Counted from the first letter of the stretch, positions 8,501 through 15,964 are shown. The stretch: 64,000 bases of DNA from Couchioplanes azureus (GCF_014648355.1 NZ_BMQY01000004.1:517549-581548), one strand, 5' to 3'. Made by a program: numbers and translations. Notes: generated by a model from the sequence alone, not told the origin.

Positions 8501-8998
8501 AACGGCCGTCCGGTGCACGAGCCGGAGACGTTCCTGCGCCCCAACCAGGTCGGCTACGTCGCCCAGCTGCCCCGCGTGCTGTCCGGCACGGTCGCGGACA
8601 ACATCGCCCTCGGCCACCAGGTCGACGCCGCGGACGCGGTGACGACCGCCCAGCTCGAACACGACCTGGCGGCGGCCGGCGGCGGCCTGCAACTGCTGAT
8701 CGGTCACAAGGGCACCCGCCTGTCGGGCGGCCAGCTGCAACGCCTGGCACTCGCCCGGGCCCTGGCGCCGCGCACGGAGCTGCTCATCGCGGACGACGTG
8801 TCCTCGGCGCTGGACGTGACCACCGAGCTGGAGCTGTGGCGGGCGCTGCGCGAGCACGGGATCACGGTCGTGGGATCGACGTCGAAGCGGGCGGCACTGT
8901 CCCGGGCGGACCGCGTCATGGTCCTCGTCGGCGGCCGCGCGGTGGCGCAGGGCACGTGGCGGGAGCTCGAGGACCGCTACGGCGACCTGGCCGGCTGA
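5540..8998 (+). CDS. fused two-half ABC exporter (TMD-NBD-TMD-NBD)
   Basis: A 1152-residue polypeptide holding both halves of an ABC exporter. Half 1: six-helix membrane domain to ~residue 310, Walker A 'GRTGSGKST' (~355), Q-loop 'VPQRTEI', signature 'LSAGQEQ' (~458), Walker B 'VVILDEA' and H-loop 'VAHR'. Half 2: membrane domain ~610-890, Walker A 'GPVGSGKSS' (~961), signature 'LSGGQLQ' (~1060), Walker B 'LLIADD' (~1081). In half 2 the catalytic Glu is Asp, and the switch His is replaced in 'VVGSTSKRA'. One composite ATP site is thus canonical and the other degenerate, as in heterodimeric drug exporters. The substrate is unknown. It is a single-gene transcription unit ending in a GC-rich hairpin. 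Confidence 0.9.
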   Translation: MLLLRDLWGVSPRRTAFVAVLIVLGAGGQAAALGLAGPVLVDRSVPLFTVLAAALVVSVLGDVLVGLVAARLTADWAAAVRRGLCRVAFGQDVPTLENTPVGELLDRIDSDVYQVGAELRGSGVRLAQSLAVAGLSIVTAFFAWWPAAIAMVLVSILLAAVMTKPIQRISPARIREEEAWSDLAAVMEEAIHGQDDVRTSLAAPYVRRLYAQRAREVLERGRRVWRMSARVTMGAGAITRTLIAVLVVGGAWALATGHIDGARLTAVWLLALGFGGTLEHVTRMVPELQNALGAWSRVRLLREVPQEPTGGLPPTGGDLVVRELTFRYGESDSGRPPALRDISLAFRRGRSYALIGRTGSGKSTLAKVLTRAVDVPRGTVFLGGHDINDLDVEGLRRWTAIVPQRTEILAGTLAENIALFDEELLPQVADALAELGLSGWVDSLPDGVGTKLGEGGYVLSAGQEQLVAFARILVRDPQVVILDEATARMDPVTEAWVQRATDRLLKGRIGVIVAHRLSSVRRCDEVVVLADGEVLEAGPLAESRRFAELLATSTVAAPARTGGGVALLEREPEPAGTELGNTLPLADPPPLPEPPPTRTMREIFRLTTNDARYGLAAVALFLVLILLGLDGAILPLLWSQVVDGVGDPVWPATVIAAALIVAIPTLYYTGAWFPEWWVRQMLRISMRLVHGQIGPRRISKHTPAEVVAQGGDTERVVMLADNLIDTAVSLVMIVAMTLASGSWVPALFFAGTMVVSGLAATLFGPRLERAARRTVAARAAFATALVSSLSAARTVKLAGATVPVLEHLAALDTARSERQRREIAIQVWARSTPSLLSGLLPIAAWAMYLTGSLSAAATLIAVAVLGAARWFAWTTASLVSHFPSARVWTRRTVAMAGAAAYSSSVPGVDIAAGTAEAPPVAPRNPLRRLELAGFSAVHEDGTVGAQDIDLTVDRGELVLVVGPVGSGKSSLLRALAGIVHHTGTLAWNGRPVHEPETFLRPNQVGYVAQLPRVLSGTVADNIALGHQVDAADAVTTAQLEHDLAAAGGGLQLLIGHKGTRLSGGQLQRLALARALAPRTELLIADDVSSALDVTTELELWRALREHGITVVGSTSKRAALSRADRVMVLVGGRAVAQGTWRELEDRYGDLAG

Positions 8999-9001
8999 CA
9001 T

Positions 9002-9039
9002 GGGCCGGGCGGGCCCCGCCATCGGGACCCGCCCGGCCC
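9002..9039 (+). terminator. GC-rich hairpin after the ABC exporter
   Basis: Perfect 12-bp arms, GGGCCGGGCGGG at 9002-9013 and its complement at 9028-9039, with a 14-nt loop and no U-tract. This is the usual form of intrinsic terminators in high-GC actinobacteria. Confidence 0.6.
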
Positions 9040-9221
9040 CGCCGTCAGCGGACGTGCTGCCCCAAGCCGTCGGTCACCACGCGCCTGCCAGCTCTCGGTG
9101 AGCGTGTCTGTGGGTTCGCTGAGCGTCACCCGTGTGGGTAGCGTGCCCGGCGGTCCGTCCCCCGGGCGCCTCTTGCCCGTTGAGCCTGCGGCAGCACAAC
9201 AGGCGAGGAACGGGTGGACCG

Positions 9222-9704
9222 ATGATGACGAGGTGGCTGGCCGCGGCGGCACTTCTGCTGGCGATGGGCGGATGCGGCGACGACGCCGAGGCGGAGCCGG
9301 CGACCGTGCCGGCCCCGGCGACCAGCAGCAGCGGCACGGCGTCGAGCAGGGCCATGGTGACCGAGAGCACGACGGCCGGACCCACGGCCGCGGCGACCGT
9401 CGCGCCCCGCGCCCCACGCACGGCCGCGCAGGCCCGGGCGGCCGCCGGCACGGGCGCCTTCGTCGCGGCCGTACGCGACAAGCTGCCGCAGATCGCCCTC
9501 GACCACCGCGACGAGGAGATCGCCGCCATCGCCGAACAGGCCTGCACCTCGCTGGCCGCGGGCGACGACGCCGGCGCCATCGTGGCGTCCACCCGGAGCC
9601 TGGCCGGCGCCGCCGCGGCGAACCGGGCCACCGCCCGCCGGCTGGTCAAGCTGGCGATCGACACGGTCTGCCCGGACCAGGACCGCCGGGTCGACGAGTT
9701 CTAG
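9222..9704 (+). CDS. DUF732-like lipoprotein
   Basis: A 160-residue exported lipoprotein. The signal peptide 'MMTRWLAAAALLLAMGGCG' carries a lipobox with Cys at residue 18. A Thr/Ala/Pro-rich linker covers ~25-75. The C-terminal domain ('FVAAVRDKLPQIALDHRDE', 'AIAEQACTSLAAGDD') matches the DUF732 pattern: a short helical extracytoplasmic domain with two Cys, known mainly from mycobacteria and related actinobacteria, function unknown. The start at 9222 follows GAGGAA about a dozen nt upstream; ATG at 9225 is equally possible. Residues upstream in the open frame do not look like a signal peptide. Confidence 0.75.
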   Translation: MMTRWLAAAALLLAMGGCGDDAEAEPATVPAPATSSSGTASSRAMVTESTTAGPTAAATVAPRAPRTAAQARAAAGTGAFVAAVRDKLPQIALDHRDEEIAAIAEQACTSLAAGDDAGAIVASTRSLAGAAAANRATARRLVKLAIDTVCPDQDRRVDEF

Positions 9705-9740
9705 CCCGGATCCGCCGAAAGTCATAGCGACCGCACAGCA

Positions 9741-9814
9741 GGTCAGGACCGAGGTCCGATGCCACGCACAGGTGGCTCGCGGATCCTGGGACTCCCGGCG
9801 AGATCCCCAGGAGG
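9741..9814 (+). promoter_or_regulatory. structured 5' leader with SD-overlapping hairpin
   Basis: Between the DUF732 gene and the peptidoglycan-binding gene lie three adjacent self-complementary elements: GGACC/GGTCC (9746-9757), GCCAC/GTGGC (9761-9776) and CCTGGG/CCCAGG (9785-9790 with 9806-9811). The last right arm overlaps the AGGAGG ribosome site at 9809-9814, so folding would hide it. This could be a translational switch. I recognise no known riboswitch core. Confidence 0.35.
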
Positions 9815-9819
9815 TACGC

Positions 9820-10107
9820 ATGTCGGCACGAGGAATGCTCAGCGTGGTCGGAACGGCGGTCGGCGGCCTGATCGGCTGGACCGGCGACCCGGCCCCCGCC
9901 GCCGACCCGGCCGCGATCCGCGACCTGTTCGCCCAGCTCGGCCTGACCGTCGGCGGGGACGACGACGCCCTGGCCACCGCCGTCCGCCGCTTCCAGGCCC
10001 GCGTCGGCCTCGACACCGACGGCGTGGCCGGTCCCCGCACGGTGCACCTGCTGGCCCGCTACGCCAAGGAAGCCCGCGAGCTCCGCCGCTTCGAGCACGC
10101 CGCCTGA
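9820..10107 (+). CDS. small peptidoglycan-binding domain protein
   Basis: A 95-residue protein that is almost entirely one PG_binding_1 domain: 'IRDLFAQLGLTVGGDDDALATAVRRF' style helix, then 'QARVGLDTDGVAGPRTVHLL'. The D-G-V-x-G-P-x-T block is the family signature. The first ~25 residues are weakly hydrophobic ('MLSVVGTAVGGLIGW') and could be a signal or anchor. There is no catalytic domain. The start is fixed by AGGAGG 6 nt upstream. The domain binds cell wall in enzymes such as amidases and transglycosylases; as a free-standing unit its role is unclear. Confidence 0.75.
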   Translation: MSARGMLSVVGTAVGGLIGWTGDPAPAADPAAIRDLFAQLGLTVGGDDDALATAVRRFQARVGLDTDGVAGPRTVHLLARYAKEARELRRFEHAA

Positions 10108-10146
10108 CCGTGGCTCAGGAAGCCGCCGGTGATCCGGGACGGGCCG

Positions 10147-11109
10147 TCACCGCGGGCCGGCGTCCGGGGCTTCGCGCCGGGTTCGGGCCGCGCGCAGGCG
10201 CAGGAAGCCGGCGCCCGCCGCCACGCCCAGCACGACGATGAGAGCCGCGACGACGATCTGGTGGCCGAGCTGCACCTTGTCCTCGCTCTCGGCGGCGGCC
10301 GGGCGCAGCCAGGACTCGCGGGCCGGCGGGGCCGCCGCGGACTTGCCGGCCTGGGCGTCCACCGGGGTGGCCACCGCGCCGGGTTCCGCCGAGCGGGTGA
10401 CCTTCGGGGCGGCCTTCTTCGCCGGCTTGGCCGCCGGGGCCGCCGGGGCCGCCGGGGCCGCCTCGGCCGGTGCCGTGGCGCCCTGGATGACCAGGTCGGA
10501 GCAGGAGTAGTAGGTGTCCGGAGTGCTGGAGGTCTCCCACACGGTGTAGAGCACGTGCCGGCCCGTACGGTCCTTGGGCAGGCGCACGCTCATCCGGTAC
10601 GCGCCGTCGCGCAGCGGCGGGTCCGTGACCTGCGCGAGGGGTGAGCCCAGGTCGTCCCAGCGGAGCCGCTTCGCGGGGTCGTATTCCCGGCCGGTCAGGT
10701 AGAGCCGGAAGGTGCCCTGGTGCGGGATGGTGCCGGCGTACGCGACCTCGAGCGTGGCGCCCGCGGTGACCTTCGTGGCGGGCCAGTCGTCGCGGGGCAG
10801 GTCGAGGCCGCGGAAGTCGGGCAGGCCGCCGCTGCACAGGCGGCCGTCCGGGATGAGCTGGCGGTCCCGCCCGCCGACGCCGGGCACGCGCAGGTTGTCG
10901 AAGCGGCCGAAGGGCAGGCCGTTGGCGTCGAGCGCCGCCCGGCAGACCGGGGAGCCCGCGCGGTCGCCGCCGGACGCGCAGGCCGCCGTGCGGCTGACCG
11001 GCGTGGTCGGCGTGCCGTGCGCGAGGGCCGGCGCGGCCGGGAGCAGGGACGCGGCCGCGGCGATCCCGCCGGCGACGGCGAGGGCCGCGGTGCGGCGGAC
11101 GGACCTCAT
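10147..11109 (-). CDS. AA10 lytic polysaccharide monooxygenase with C-terminal membrane anchor
   Basis: A 320-residue copper enzyme expected to cleave chitin or cellulose oxidatively. Residues 1-30 are a signal peptide ending in ALA, so cleavage exposes His31 (HGTP), the N-terminal half of the histidine brace. The second brace His is in 'GTIPHQGTFRLYLT'. The family core 'LRWDDL' and 'HVLYTVWETSSTPDTYYSCSD' follows. Instead of a carbohydrate-binding module, the C-terminus has an Ala/Pro/Lys-rich linker (~215-280), one transmembrane helix ('IVVAALIVVLGVAAGAGF') and a basic tail. This predicts a cell-surface-tethered LPMO. It stands alone, convergent with the small peptidoglycan-binding gene. 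Confidence 0.85.
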   Translation of the reverse strand: MRSVRRTAALAVAGGIAAAASLLPAAPALAHGTPTTPVSRTAACASGGDRAGSPVCRAALDANGLPFGRFDNLRVPGVGGRDRQLIPDGRLCSGGLPDFRGLDLPRDDWPATKVTAGATLEVAYAGTIPHQGTFRLYLTGREYDPAKRLRWDDLGSPLAQVTDPPLRDGAYRMSVRLPKDRTGRHVLYTVWETSSTPDTYYSCSDLVIQGATAPAEAAPAAPAAPAAKPAKKAAPKVTRSAEPGAVATPVDAQAGKSAAAPPARESWLRPAAAESEDKVQLGHQIVVAALIVVLGVAAGAGFLRLRAARTRREAPDAGPR

Positions 11110-11263
11110 GCGACCTCCCGGAGGTACCCGCGTGGGCGGAGCGGCCCACGAGGGACAGTACGCAGGCCGGACACGGATCGTTCACCACGACGGGTGGCGC
11201 TGCGGATAAGTCGCCGCCGCTGTGGTTGCATGGCCGTGCAGGCAATTCGACACAGGAGGACAC

Positions 11264-11632
11264 ATGGAGAAGCCCGACGTCGGCCCCATCACCGGTGAGC
11301 CGCCCGCCGAGCTGGTCACGGAGGACCTCATCGTCGGCGACGGCGACGAGGCCAAGCCCGGCCACCAGGTCAGCGTCCACTACGTGGGCGTCGCGTTCTC
11401 CTCGGGCAAGGAGTTCGACGCCTCCTACAACCGTGGTACGCCGTTCGAGTTCGGGCTCGGGGGAGGCCAGGTCATCGGCGGATGGGACCAGGGCGTGGTC
11501 GGCATGAAGGTCGGCGGCCGCCGCAAGCTGACCATTCCCCCGCACCTGGGGTACGGCGCGCGCGGCGCCGGCGGCGTGATCAAGCCGAACGAGACCCTCA
11601 TCTTTGTGGTGGATCTGCTCGGCGTGCGCTGA
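11264..11632 (+). CDS. FKBP-type peptidyl-prolyl cis-trans isomerase
   Basis: A 122-residue cytoplasmic FKBP, the minimal single-domain form common in actinobacteria. Core motifs: 'VHYVGVAFSSGKEFDAS' (Tyr and Asp of the binding pocket), 'FGLGGGQVIGGWDQGVVGM' (Val-Ile and Trp at the pocket base), 'IPPHLGYGARG' and the C-terminal 'LIFVVDLLGV'. It catalyses proline isomerisation in folding. AGGAGG sits 5-6 nt before the ATG at 11264, which rejects the upstream in-frame GTG at 11222. It is divergent from the LPMO and convergent with the lipoprotein gene, with a strong hairpin between. Confidence 0.95.
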   Translation: MEKPDVGPITGEPPAELVTEDLIVGDGDEAKPGHQVSVHYVGVAFSSGKEFDASYNRGTPFEFGLGGGQVIGGWDQGVVGMKVGGRRKLTIPPHLGYGARGAGGVIKPNETLIFVVDLLGVR

Positions 11633-11651
11633 GCCACGGCCGGCAGGCCGT

Positions 11652-11686
11652 GCGGGCCGGGACGGGTGCCGCCTGTCCCGGCCCGC
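11652..11686. terminator. bidirectional hairpin between FKBP and lipoprotein genes
   Basis: Perfect 12-bp arms GCGGGCCGGGAC (11652-11663) and complement (11675-11686), 11-nt loop. It lies between two convergent genes, so it can serve both. Confidence 0.65.
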
Positions 11687-11752
11687 TGCCGTCTTCGTCC
11701 CCGGCGGCGCGGGGCGACAGCTGCGACGGCTCGAAGGGTTCGCCGATGGGAG

Positions 11753-12625
11753 TCATCGGGCCACCTGGAGGTCGGCGCATCCGCTCTCGTCGGGCAGCAG
11801 CGGCCGGAAGGTCACGGTCCACCGGTTGCCGCCGGAGACCCACGGGGCGCCGGCCTTCGCGTTCTTCGCCGAGGCGAGGATCGCGTCGCGCTGCGCACCC
11901 GTCGCGGTCACACAACTGATCTTCTGGACCGTGGTGAGCGGCTCGCCGGGCAGCGCCGGACCGGGCCACTGAACCTCCTTCGGCCGCGCGGGCAGGTCGT
12001 TGCCGGGCTCCACGTACGGGCGGACGACCGCGGCGAGGACCTCGGGCTCGTACGGCCGCGCCTCCGCACCGGAGGCGAGCTTGTCGGCCCGGTCGAGGAA
12101 CGCGCGCAGCTTCGCCCGGGCCTGCTTCTGGGCGGGGGTGAGCTGGGGGTCGTCCGCCTGCGCCTCGTGCAGCGCGGTGGCGCCGACCGTACGCTCGCCG
12201 GCGCCGGTCACGACGGTGACCTCGGTGGTGCTCGCGTCGGCGACGCCGGGCTGCCCGAAGTCGGCGCCCTCGCGCACCCCGGCGGCCTCGGCCTCGCCGG
12301 TCAGCTGCCGCACCTGTTCCGGGGAGACCATGCGTACCAGGACGTTGGGCAACGCCGGGCCGGGGTAGTCGGCCGTCACCGGACCGTCGAAGATCACCCG
12401 GCCGTCGGCGTACACGCTGAGGCCGGGCAGGCGTCCGGCGATCGTGTCGGGGCCGGCGAAGCCGCCGGTCTGCGTCACCCGCAGGACGAGGCCGCCGTCG
12501 TCGCCGGCCGGTGGCGCGGACGACGGCGAGCCGGCGCCGGGGCCGGTACCGGGCTCGGCGCAGGCGCTGAGCAGAACCGTCAGGGCGGCAGCAGCGGCCG
12601 TGGGCAAACCGCGAAGTGTCGTCAT
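11753..12625 (-). CDS. lipoprotein, unknown function
   Basis: A 290-residue exported lipoprotein. Signal peptide with lipobox 'VLLSAC' (Cys ~21), then a Gly/Ser/Pro linker to ~42. The mature domain has the look of a family frequent in Micromonosporaceae: 'VLRVTQTGGFAGPD', 'LPGLSVYADGRVIFDG' and a C-terminal two-Cys region around 'ISCVTATGAQRD' and 'ESGCADL'. I cannot name a function. It is upstream of and opposite to nothing obviously related; a terminator-like hairpin separates it from the polyol ABC operon. Confidence 0.7.
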   Translation of the reverse strand: MTTLRGLPTAAAAALTVLLSACAEPGTGPGAGSPSSAPPAGDDGGLVLRVTQTGGFAGPDTIAGRLPGLSVYADGRVIFDGPVTADYPGPALPNVLVRMVSPEQVRQLTGEAEAAGVREGADFGQPGVADASTTEVTVVTGAGERTVGATALHEAQADDPQLTPAQKQARAKLRAFLDRADKLASGAEARPYEPEVLAAVVRPYVEPGNDLPARPKEVQWPGPALPGEPLTTVQKISCVTATGAQRDAILASAKNAKAGAPWVSGGNRWTVTFRPLLPDESGCADLQVAR

Positions 12626-12688
12626 AACCGTTCGGACGTACCCCCGCTGCCTCCGGTTCCACCTCCGCGCGGAAATGCGCGAGACGCC

Positions 12689-12719
12689 GTGGCCGGCCCC
12701 GCACCGCGGGACCGGCCAC
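12689..12719. terminator. hairpin downstream of the polyol ABC operon
   Basis: GTGGCCGG at 12689-12696 pairs with 12712-12719, extended inside by CCCGC/GCGGG with one mismatch and a 3-nt loop. It lies 22 nt past the last stop of the leftward operon. Confidence 0.6.
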
Positions 12720-12740
12720 TATCAGGGGGCGGGGTGCAGG

Positions 12741-13625
12741 CTATTTGACCGAGCCGAGGGACAGCCCCTGCACGAGCTTGTCCTGGGCGGTGAAGCCGGC
12801 CACGAGCACCGGCAGCGAGACCACGAACGCCGCCGCGCACAACTGGGCGAGGAAGAGCCCCTGGCTGGTGACGAAGCCGGTCAGGAACACCGGGGCGGTC
12901 TCGGCGACGGTGGCGGTGAGGACCCGGGCGAAGAGCAGCTCGTTCCAGCTGAAGATGAAGCAGATCAGCGCGGTGGCCGCGATGCCCGGCATGACCACGG
13001 GCGCGATGACCGAGCGCAGGGTCCTGGCCAGCCCGGCACCGTCCATCGCGGCGGCCTCCAGCATCTCGACCGGGACCTCGGACAGGAACGAGCGCATCAT
13101 CCAGACGGCGATGGGCAGGTTCATCGCGGTGTAGAAGACGATGAGCAGCCAGATGTTGTCGAGCAGGCCGGTGCTCTGCGCGAACAGGTACAGCGGCAGC
13201 AGGCCGGCGACCACGGGGAGCATCTTGGTGGAGAGGAAGAAGAACAGGACGTCGGTCCATTTCCTCACCGGCTTGATGCTCAGGGCGTACGCCGCGGGGA
13301 AGGACAGCAGCAGCACCAGGGCGGTCGACACGATGCTGGCGGTCAGCGAGTTGAGCAGCGGCGGCCAGGGGCTCGCGCCGCCGGAGAAGAACTCCCGGTA
13401 GCCCTCCGGGGTCAGCGGGGCGAGCACCGACGGCGGGTTGGTGGCGGCGTCCGCCTCGCTGTGGAAGGAGGTCAGCACCATCCAGACCACCGGCAGCACG
13501 AACAGGATGCCGACCACCCAGGCCAGCAGGGTGAGCCAGACGCCGGCGCGTTCGCGGCGCTTGCCGACCGGCGCGCCGCGCTCGTCGCGGGTGGCCGGGA
13601 CCGGCGCGGTGTCGGTGATGCTCAT
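12741..13625 (-). CDS. carbohydrate ABC transporter permease (MalG-type)
   Basis: A 294-residue inner-membrane permease of the CUT1 class with six predicted helices. The cytoplasmic coupling loop 'EAAAMDGAGLARTLRSVIAPVVMPGI' is the EAA motif that docks on the ATPase. N-terminal ~28 residues are cytoplasmic and basic. The ATG at 13625 overlaps the TGA of the preceding permease gene (ATGA), indicating coupled translation and a 1:1 complex. Close relatives by arrangement are the SmoG/MtlG polyol permeases. The operon has no ATPase gene, so a shared MsiK-like ATPase is expected elsewhere. Confidence 0.9.
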   Translation of the reverse strand: MSITDTAPVPATRDERGAPVGKRRERAGVWLTLLAWVVGILFVLPVVWMVLTSFHSEADAATNPPSVLAPLTPEGYREFFSGGASPWPPLLNSLTASIVSTALVLLLSFPAAYALSIKPVRKWTDVLFFFLSTKMLPVVAGLLPLYLFAQSTGLLDNIWLLIVFYTAMNLPIAVWMMRSFLSEVPVEMLEAAAMDGAGLARTLRSVIAPVVMPGIAATALICFIFSWNELLFARVLTATVAETAPVFLTGFVTSQGLFLAQLCAAAFVVSLPVLVAGFTAQDKLVQGLSLGSVK

Positions 13626-14581
13626 CGGCCCGGCTCCTGTCTGAACAGCGACGACACGGTGCGCAACGCGAACGTCGCGATCAGGATCGTGCCGAGCACC
13701 ACGACGACCGCCGCGGCGGAGGCCCGGCCGTAGTCGTGCGCCTGGTAGAAGATCTGGTAGATGGTGTACGGCAGGTTCGCCGTACCGAGGCCGCCGGACG
13801 TGATCGTGAAGACCGCGTCGAAGTTCTGCACGATGTAGATGGAGCCGAGCAGGGCGCCCAGCTCCAGGTACTGGCGCAGGTGCGGCAGGGTCATGCTGCG
13901 GAAGATCTGCCAGGTGCCGGCCCCGTCGATGCGGGCCGCCTCGACCACGTCCAGCGGGCGCCCCTGCAGGCCGGCCAGCAGGATCAGCATCATGAACGGC
14001 GTCCACTGCCACACCAGGGCGAAGATCACCGACCACAGCGGCATGGCGGTGATCCAGTCCGGCTGCGGTGGGTCGTCCGAGCCGAAGAGGCCCCAGATCC
14101 GGGTGAGGGCGCCGTTGAGCAGGCCGTACTCGGGGTTGTAGAGCGCGTGCTTCCACAGCAGGGCGGCGGCGACCGGCACCACCAGGAAGGGGGCGATCAT
14201 CATCGTGCGCACCGCGCCGCGGCCGCGGAACCTGCGGTCCAGCAGCAGGGCGATGCCCAGGCCGAGCAGCAGGCTGATCAGCACGACGCCGGCGGTGAGC
14301 AGGATGGTGGTCCAGACCGCGTCGCGCATGTTGACGTCGGTGAAGACCCGCCTGAAGTTGTCGACGCCGGCGAAGCCCACCTCGTCCGGGTAGTACGCGT
14401 TCCAGTCCATGAAGGAGATGACCAGGGTGGCCACGAACGGCAGCTGGGTCACCACGATCATGAACACCAGGGCGGGCAGCAGGGGCGCCCGGCGGCCCCA
14501 GCCGGCGGCGCGGCGGGCGACGCCGGGCGCGCGCGGGGGCGTGCCGGGACGGGCGGCGGCCTGTTCGGCGACGGACGTCAT
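13622..14581 (-). CDS. carbohydrate ABC transporter permease (MalF-type)
   Basis: A 319-residue CUT1 permease with about six helices, first near residues 33-52. The EAA loop is 'VVEAARIDGAGTWQIFRSMTLPHLRQYL'-like, here beginning at 'LDVVEAARIDGAG'. A 'DFRRVF'-type periplasmic segment and 'WKHALYNPEYGLLNGAL' are typical of SmoF/MtlF polyol transporters. It forms the heterodimeric channel with the next gene, which it overlaps by 4 nt. The start ATG at 14581 lies 9 nt after the binding-protein stop. Confidence 0.9.
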   Translation of the reverse strand: MTSVAEQAAARPGTPPRAPGVARRAAGWGRRAPLLPALVFMIVVTQLPFVATLVISFMDWNAYYPDEVGFAGVDNFRRVFTDVNMRDAVWTTILLTAGVVLISLLLGLGIALLLDRRFRGRGAVRTMMIAPFLVVPVAAALLWKHALYNPEYGLLNGALTRIWGLFGSDDPPQPDWITAMPLWSVIFALVWQWTPFMMLILLAGLQGRPLDVVEAARIDGAGTWQIFRSMTLPHLRQYLELGALLGSIYIVQNFDAVFTITSGGLGTANLPYTIYQIFYQAHDYGRASAAAVVVVLGTILIATFALRTVSSLFRQEPGR

Positions 14582-14590
14582 GACGGCACC

Positions 14591-15964
14591 TCAGCCTTCC
14601 TCGCGCGACCGGTAACGTTCGGCGACGTCCTCGGCGAGGCGCTGGCCGCGCTCCAGCGCCTCGTCGACGCTCATCCGGCCCGCGATGGCGGAGCTGACGT
14701 ACTGCGAGACCTGGGTGCCGAGGTCGGTGAACTCGGGGATGTCGACGAACTGGATGCCGATCGCCGGGCGCGGCTGTACGCCGGGGTTGCGCGGATCGGC
14801 GCTGGAGATGGCCTGCTCGGTGGGCTGGGCGAAGGCGGCGGCCTCCTTCAGGTAGTCCGGGTCGGCGTAGGTGGAGGCGCGCTTGCCGGCGGGCACCCGG
14901 GACCAGCCGAGCCGGGCGCCGACGAGCTGCTCGTACTGCCGGCTGGAGGCCCAGGAGATGAACTTCCAGGCGTTGGCCTTGGAGTCGCTGGCCTGCTGGA
15001 TGCTCCAGGACCAGGCGTAGAGCCAGCCGGAGCTGGCGGTCTTCAGCACCGGGGCGGCGACGTAGCCCATCCTGCCCTTGACCGGGGAGTCGGCGGCCTC
15101 GAGCGAGCCGGCGGCGCTGGTGGCGTCGTACCACATGGCGGCGTTGCCCTGGACGAGGTTGTTGAGGCACTCGGTGAACCCGGCCTGCGGTGCGCCGGTC
15201 TCGCCGTGCGCGCGGACCAGGTCCACGTAGAACCGGGTCGCCGCGCGGAACTCCGGGGCGTCGACGCGGGCGTTCCAGCCGGCGTCGAACCACGTACCCC
15301 CGAAGGTGTTGACCACCGTCGTGAGCGGGGCGAAGATCTGGCCCCAGCCGGGCTGGCCGCGCAGGCAGATGCCGGCCATGCCGGGGCGGGCGCCGTCCAG
15401 CCGGGCGGCGATGTCGGCGATCTGCGGCCACGTCGGCTTCGCGGGCATCGTGATGCCCTGCGCGTCCAGGACGTCCTTGCGGTACATCAGGAACGACGAC
15501 TCGCCGTAGAAGGGCTGGCCGTAGAGCTTGCCGTCGTCGGCGGTCAGCGACTGCGTCATCGGCGGCAGGATGTCGGCCTGGTCGAACGCGGGGTCGGCGG
15601 CCACGTACCCGTCGAGCGGCGCGATCCACTTCGACCTGGCGTAGATCGGGATCTCGAAGTTGCTCAGCGAGGCGACGTCGTACTGCCCGGCCTGGCTGGA
15701 GAACTCCTGGCTGATCTTGTCACGGACGTCGTTCTCCGGCAGCACCGTGAAGTTGACCGCGATGCCGGTCCGCCGGGTGAAGTTCTCCTCGGTCAGCCGC
15801 TGCAGATCGATCATCTGCGGGTTGTTGACCATCAGGACGTCGATGCTGTTCGCGCCCCCGGATCCGGCGTTGCCGCCGCCCCAGCCCGCGCATCCGGCCA
15901 GCGCCACGGCGAGCAGGGCGGCGACGGTCCCGGACAGGGCCGCGCGCACGCGTGCACGAGACAT
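14591..15964 (-). CDS. polyol-type sugar-binding lipoprotein (SmoE/MtlE-like)
   Basis: A 457-residue extracytoplasmic solute-binding protein. Signal peptide with lipobox 'VALAGC' (Cys ~25). The mature N-terminus 'VLMVNNPQMIDLQRLTEENF' and then 'GQYDVASLSNFEIPIYARSK' match the mannitol/sorbitol-binding branch of family 1 binding proteins. It delivers substrate to the two downstream permeases. Polyol specificity is inferred from these motifs only; no polyol dehydrogenase or kinase is adjacent. The start ATG follows a GGAGGC-like site. A TTGACA promoter and a perfect palindrome lie directly upstream. Confidence 0.85.
   Translation of the reverse strand: MSRARVRAALSGTVAALLAVALAGCAGWGGGNAGSGGANSIDVLMVNNPQMIDLQRLTEENFTRRTGIAVNFTVLPENDVRDKISQEFSSQAGQYDVASLSNFEIPIYARSKWIAPLDGYVAADPAFDQADILPPMTQSLTADDGKLYGQPFYGESSFLMYRKDVLDAQGITMPAKPTWPQIADIAARLDGARPGMAGICLRGQPGWGQIFAPLTTVVNTFGGTWFDAGWNARVDAPEFRAATRFYVDLVRAHGETGAPQAGFTECLNNLVQGNAAMWYDATSAAGSLEAADSPVKGRMGYVAAPVLKTASSGWLYAWSWSIQQASDSKANAWKFISWASSRQYEQLVGARLGWSRVPAGKRASTYADPDYLKEAAAFAQPTEQAISSADPRNPGVQPRPAIGIQFVDIPEFTDLGTQVSQYVSSAIAGRMSVDEALERGQRLAEDVAERYRSREEG

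Noticed and set aside
5558..9022. A 1154-codon minus-strand frame opposite the ABC exporter
   Set aside because: Low-complexity Arg/Gly/Ala/His translation typical of antisense in GC-rich DNA, and the plus strand encodes an unmistakable transporter.
9746..9814. Cyclic-di-GMP class I riboswitch (the string CACGCACAGG looks like its 5' part)
   Set aside because: The downstream conserved elements of that class (ACGCAAAGC and the tetraloop-receptor helices) are not present, so only a generic structured leader is reported.
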